A DNA stretch of 6,235 nucleotides from positions 1 to 6,235 of the forward strand of contig JAJRRX010000200.1 of NCBI GenBank assembly GCA_024279075.1. The letters are read 5' to 3'. The DNA comes from Alphaproteobacteria bacterium (GTDB taxonomy: Bacteria; Pseudomonadota; Alphaproteobacteria; Rhodobacterales; Rhodobacteraceae). The position numbers and the translations under genes were made by a program. Positions 5,391 through 6,235 of this stretch are shown piece after piece (position 1 is the stretch's first letter; each line of letters starts with the position of its first letter). The notes under the pieces are model-generated. The model worked only from the letters and a program-made list of their open reading frames with translations. It was not told where the DNA came from and did no database searches.

Positions 5391-6026
5391 CTATAGGTGC
5401 AGGTAGATTAGGGCAACGAGAAGCAAGTACCCCACGTTTGTCGGGAAATTGGCCCAAAAGAAATTGCCGTTTGATTTGCGCCGATAGCGCGGAAAGGCAA
5501 AGCCTATGAGGATGATATAGAAAAACAGGTAGGCAGTTGTGGCGGGGCTATTGCTGACAAAAAACCAGATCGCCGCCAGTTTGAGCGGCGGGGCAATATA
5601 GAAAAGAAACAGGCCAAAGCGGCCCAGTAGCATTGGTTTTTGGGTCGCAAAATGGTGGGCGTAAGGGTGAGGCTTTTCAGAAATTAGAAACGCCATAAGC
5701 GTGCCAAAAAGGCTAGCCCCAATGGCGACCCCTATCAGCTGGTTTGGTAGATAGGCCATGCTTTTCCATGTGACCAAAAGCATAAACGTGCCAAAATAAA
5801 GCGCTAGATAGAACGCCAAAATCCAGCGGGCAGGGTTGGTAAGCGCGCGCGGGCCTTGGGCGATACTCGCGCCTGCCAGCGTATCACGAGCCACTAAATA
5901 TAGCGCAGCGGCAAAACCCATACGCAATATTCCGTCAGGTGATTGCAAAATGATGTTGGCGAGTAGCACCAAAAGGGAAAACCCAACTGCGGCCATAAGG
6001 GCAATGTAATTCTGGTGGATTTTCAT
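5391..6026 (-). CDS. Polytopic membrane protein of unknown function (211 aa)
   Basis: I do not recognise a family. The protein is 211 residues and mostly hydrophobic, with about six or seven predicted membrane helices (roughly 8-27, 35-52, 66-86, 96-115, 133-157, 161-179 and 196-211). Short polar loops contain SEKPHPYAHH (116-125) and a basic stretch PRYRRK (179-184), the latter probably cytoplasmic. There is no cleavable signal peptide and no catalytic motif. The start at ATG 6026 is chosen because AAAGGAAAG (6036-6044) lies about 9 nt upstream; ATG 6065 would add 13 polar residues and lacks a ribosome site. The next gene on the strand is a diverged, amber-interrupted copy of exactly the same length, so the pair probably arose by tandem duplication. 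The gene lies 85 nt downstream of tRNA-Glu on the same strand with no clear terminator between, so co-transcription is possible. Confidence 0.75.
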   Translation of the reverse strand: MKIHQNYIALMAAVGFSLLVLLANIILQSPDGILRMGFAAALYLVARDTLAGASIAQGPRALTNPARWILAFYLALYFGTFMLLVTWKSMAYLPNQLIGVAIGASLFGTLMAFLISEKPHPYAHHFATQKPMLLGRFGLFLFYIAPPLKLAAIWFFVSNSPATTAYLFFYIILIGFAFPRYRRKSNGNFFWANFPTNVGYLLLVALIYLHL

Positions 6027-6103
6027 AATATCGGGCTTTCCTTTGGGCAATCGATTTGCCGCCAAACTAGCGCAAAGAACAATGATTTCAAAGAGGTGAA
6101 TTG

Positions 6104-6198
6104 CAGTAGAGTGGTACGCCCTAGGGGAATCGAACCCCTCTTTTCAGGTTGAAAACCTGACGTCCTAACCGATAGACGAAGGGCGCATCGCTCTACTG
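6104..6198. repeat. 8-nt inverted repeat flanking tRNA-Glu
   Basis: CAGTAGAG (6104-6111) lies directly after the CCA end, and its exact reverse complement CTCTACTG (6191-6198) lies four bases before the 5' end of the tRNA. In the minus-strand precursor these 5' and 3' flanks could pair into an 8-bp stem extending the acceptor helix, with a small internal loop formed by the 4-nt leader end and the A-CCA tail. Confidence 0.55.
6112..6186 (-). tRNA. tRNA-Glu (anticodon UUC) with encoded CCA
   Basis: A full cloverleaf can be drawn on the minus strand. The acceptor GCGCCCT (6186-6180) pairs with AGGGCGT (6122-6116). The D-arm contains GGTTAGGAC. The anticodon stem TCAGG/CCTGA encloses the loop TTTTCAA with anticodon TTC (6153-6151). 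The T-arm is AGGGG-TTCGATT-CCCCT. The discriminator is A (6115), followed by a genomically encoded CCA (6114-6112). Pair 1-72 is a G-U wobble where a Watson-Crick pair is more usual. Confidence 0.97.
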
Positions 6199-6205
6199 TG
6201 CGGGC

Positions 6206-6234
6206 TTTTTAGGCGGGGGCGGGTTTGGGCGCAA
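6206..6234 (-). promoter_or_regulatory. Possible sigma-70-type promoter of tRNA-Glu
   Basis: On the minus strand TTGCGC (6234-6229) and TAAAAA (6211-6206) are separated by exactly 17 nt. The -35 matches TTGACA at three of six positions and the -10 matches TATAAT at four of six. A start near 6199 would give a leader of about 13 nt containing the inverted-repeat arm, and a GC-rich discriminator (GCCCGC) as often seen at stable-RNA promoters. Weak matches keep this tentative. Confidence 0.35.
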
Positions 6235-6235
6235 G

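Noticed and set aside
6046..6060. Small hairpin GGCAA-TCGAT-TTGCC between tRNA-Glu and the membrane-protein gene
   Set aside because: Only 5-bp arms and no T-run on either strand, so it does not qualify as a terminator.
6027..6065. A 13-codon N-terminal extension of the 211-residue membrane protein starting at ATG 6065
   Set aside because: There is no ribosome site before 6065, whereas AAAGGAAAG precedes ATG 6026. The extension is polar and precedes a helix that is complete without it.
6112..6186. tRNA-Glu as an integration site for a mobile element
   Set aside because: No integrase and no direct repeat of the tRNA 3' end is visible in the window.

Overview
The window looks like a piece of a proteobacterial chromosome, most likely an alphaproteobacterium close to the Rhodobacterales. 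This rests on general impression: the style of the three-gene molybdenum hydroxylase operon, its GC-rich third codon positions, and the tRNA-Glu sequence. It is not a database match. No transposase, integrase, phage gene or CRISPR array is visible.

Layout. (1) Positions 1-630, minus strand: a partial gene for an exported rhodanese-like protein, cut by the left edge of the window. It is visibly AT-richer than the operon beside it. (2) Positions 631-884: an AT-rich divergent intergenic region with several inverted repeats and three TTGGCA hexamers, the natural place for control of both neighbours. (3) Positions 885-4680, plus strand: a tight four-gene operon for a xanthine dehydrogenase/CO dehydrogenase-superfamily enzyme. 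It holds an FAD subunit, a 2x[2Fe-2S] subunit, a molybdopterin catalytic subunit, and a small MoaD/ThiS-like sulfur carrier ending in Gly-Gly. Neighbouring genes overlap by ATGA or abut. (4) Positions 4677-6026, minus strand, convergent with the operon: two tandem genes for small polytopic membrane proteins of an unrecognised family. The upstream one (5391-6026) is intact at 211 residues. The downstream one (4677-5312) spans exactly the same 636 nt but is interrupted by an in-frame amber codon at 5040-5042. (5) Positions 6112-6186, minus strand: tRNA-Glu(UUC) with encoded CCA, flanked by an 8-nt perfect inverted repeat and preceded by a possible promoter.

How the genes work together. The three hydroxylase subunits should form a cytoplasmic heterotrimer (or a dimer of heterotrimers). 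Substrate would be hydroxylated at the Mo site, with electrons passing through two [2Fe-2S] clusters to FAD. The substrate cannot be read from the sequence. The active-site loop lacks the CO dehydrogenase cysteine motif, and the FAD subunit is too short to carry the extra 4Fe-4S loop of 4-hydroxybenzoyl-CoA reductase. The MoaD-like protein could supply sulfur for the molybdopterin cofactor. The rhodanese is divergent and apparently exported, so a direct role in cofactor sulfuration is doubtful. The most unusual items are the amber-interrupted membrane-protein paralogue and the inverted-repeat architecture of the divergent control region.
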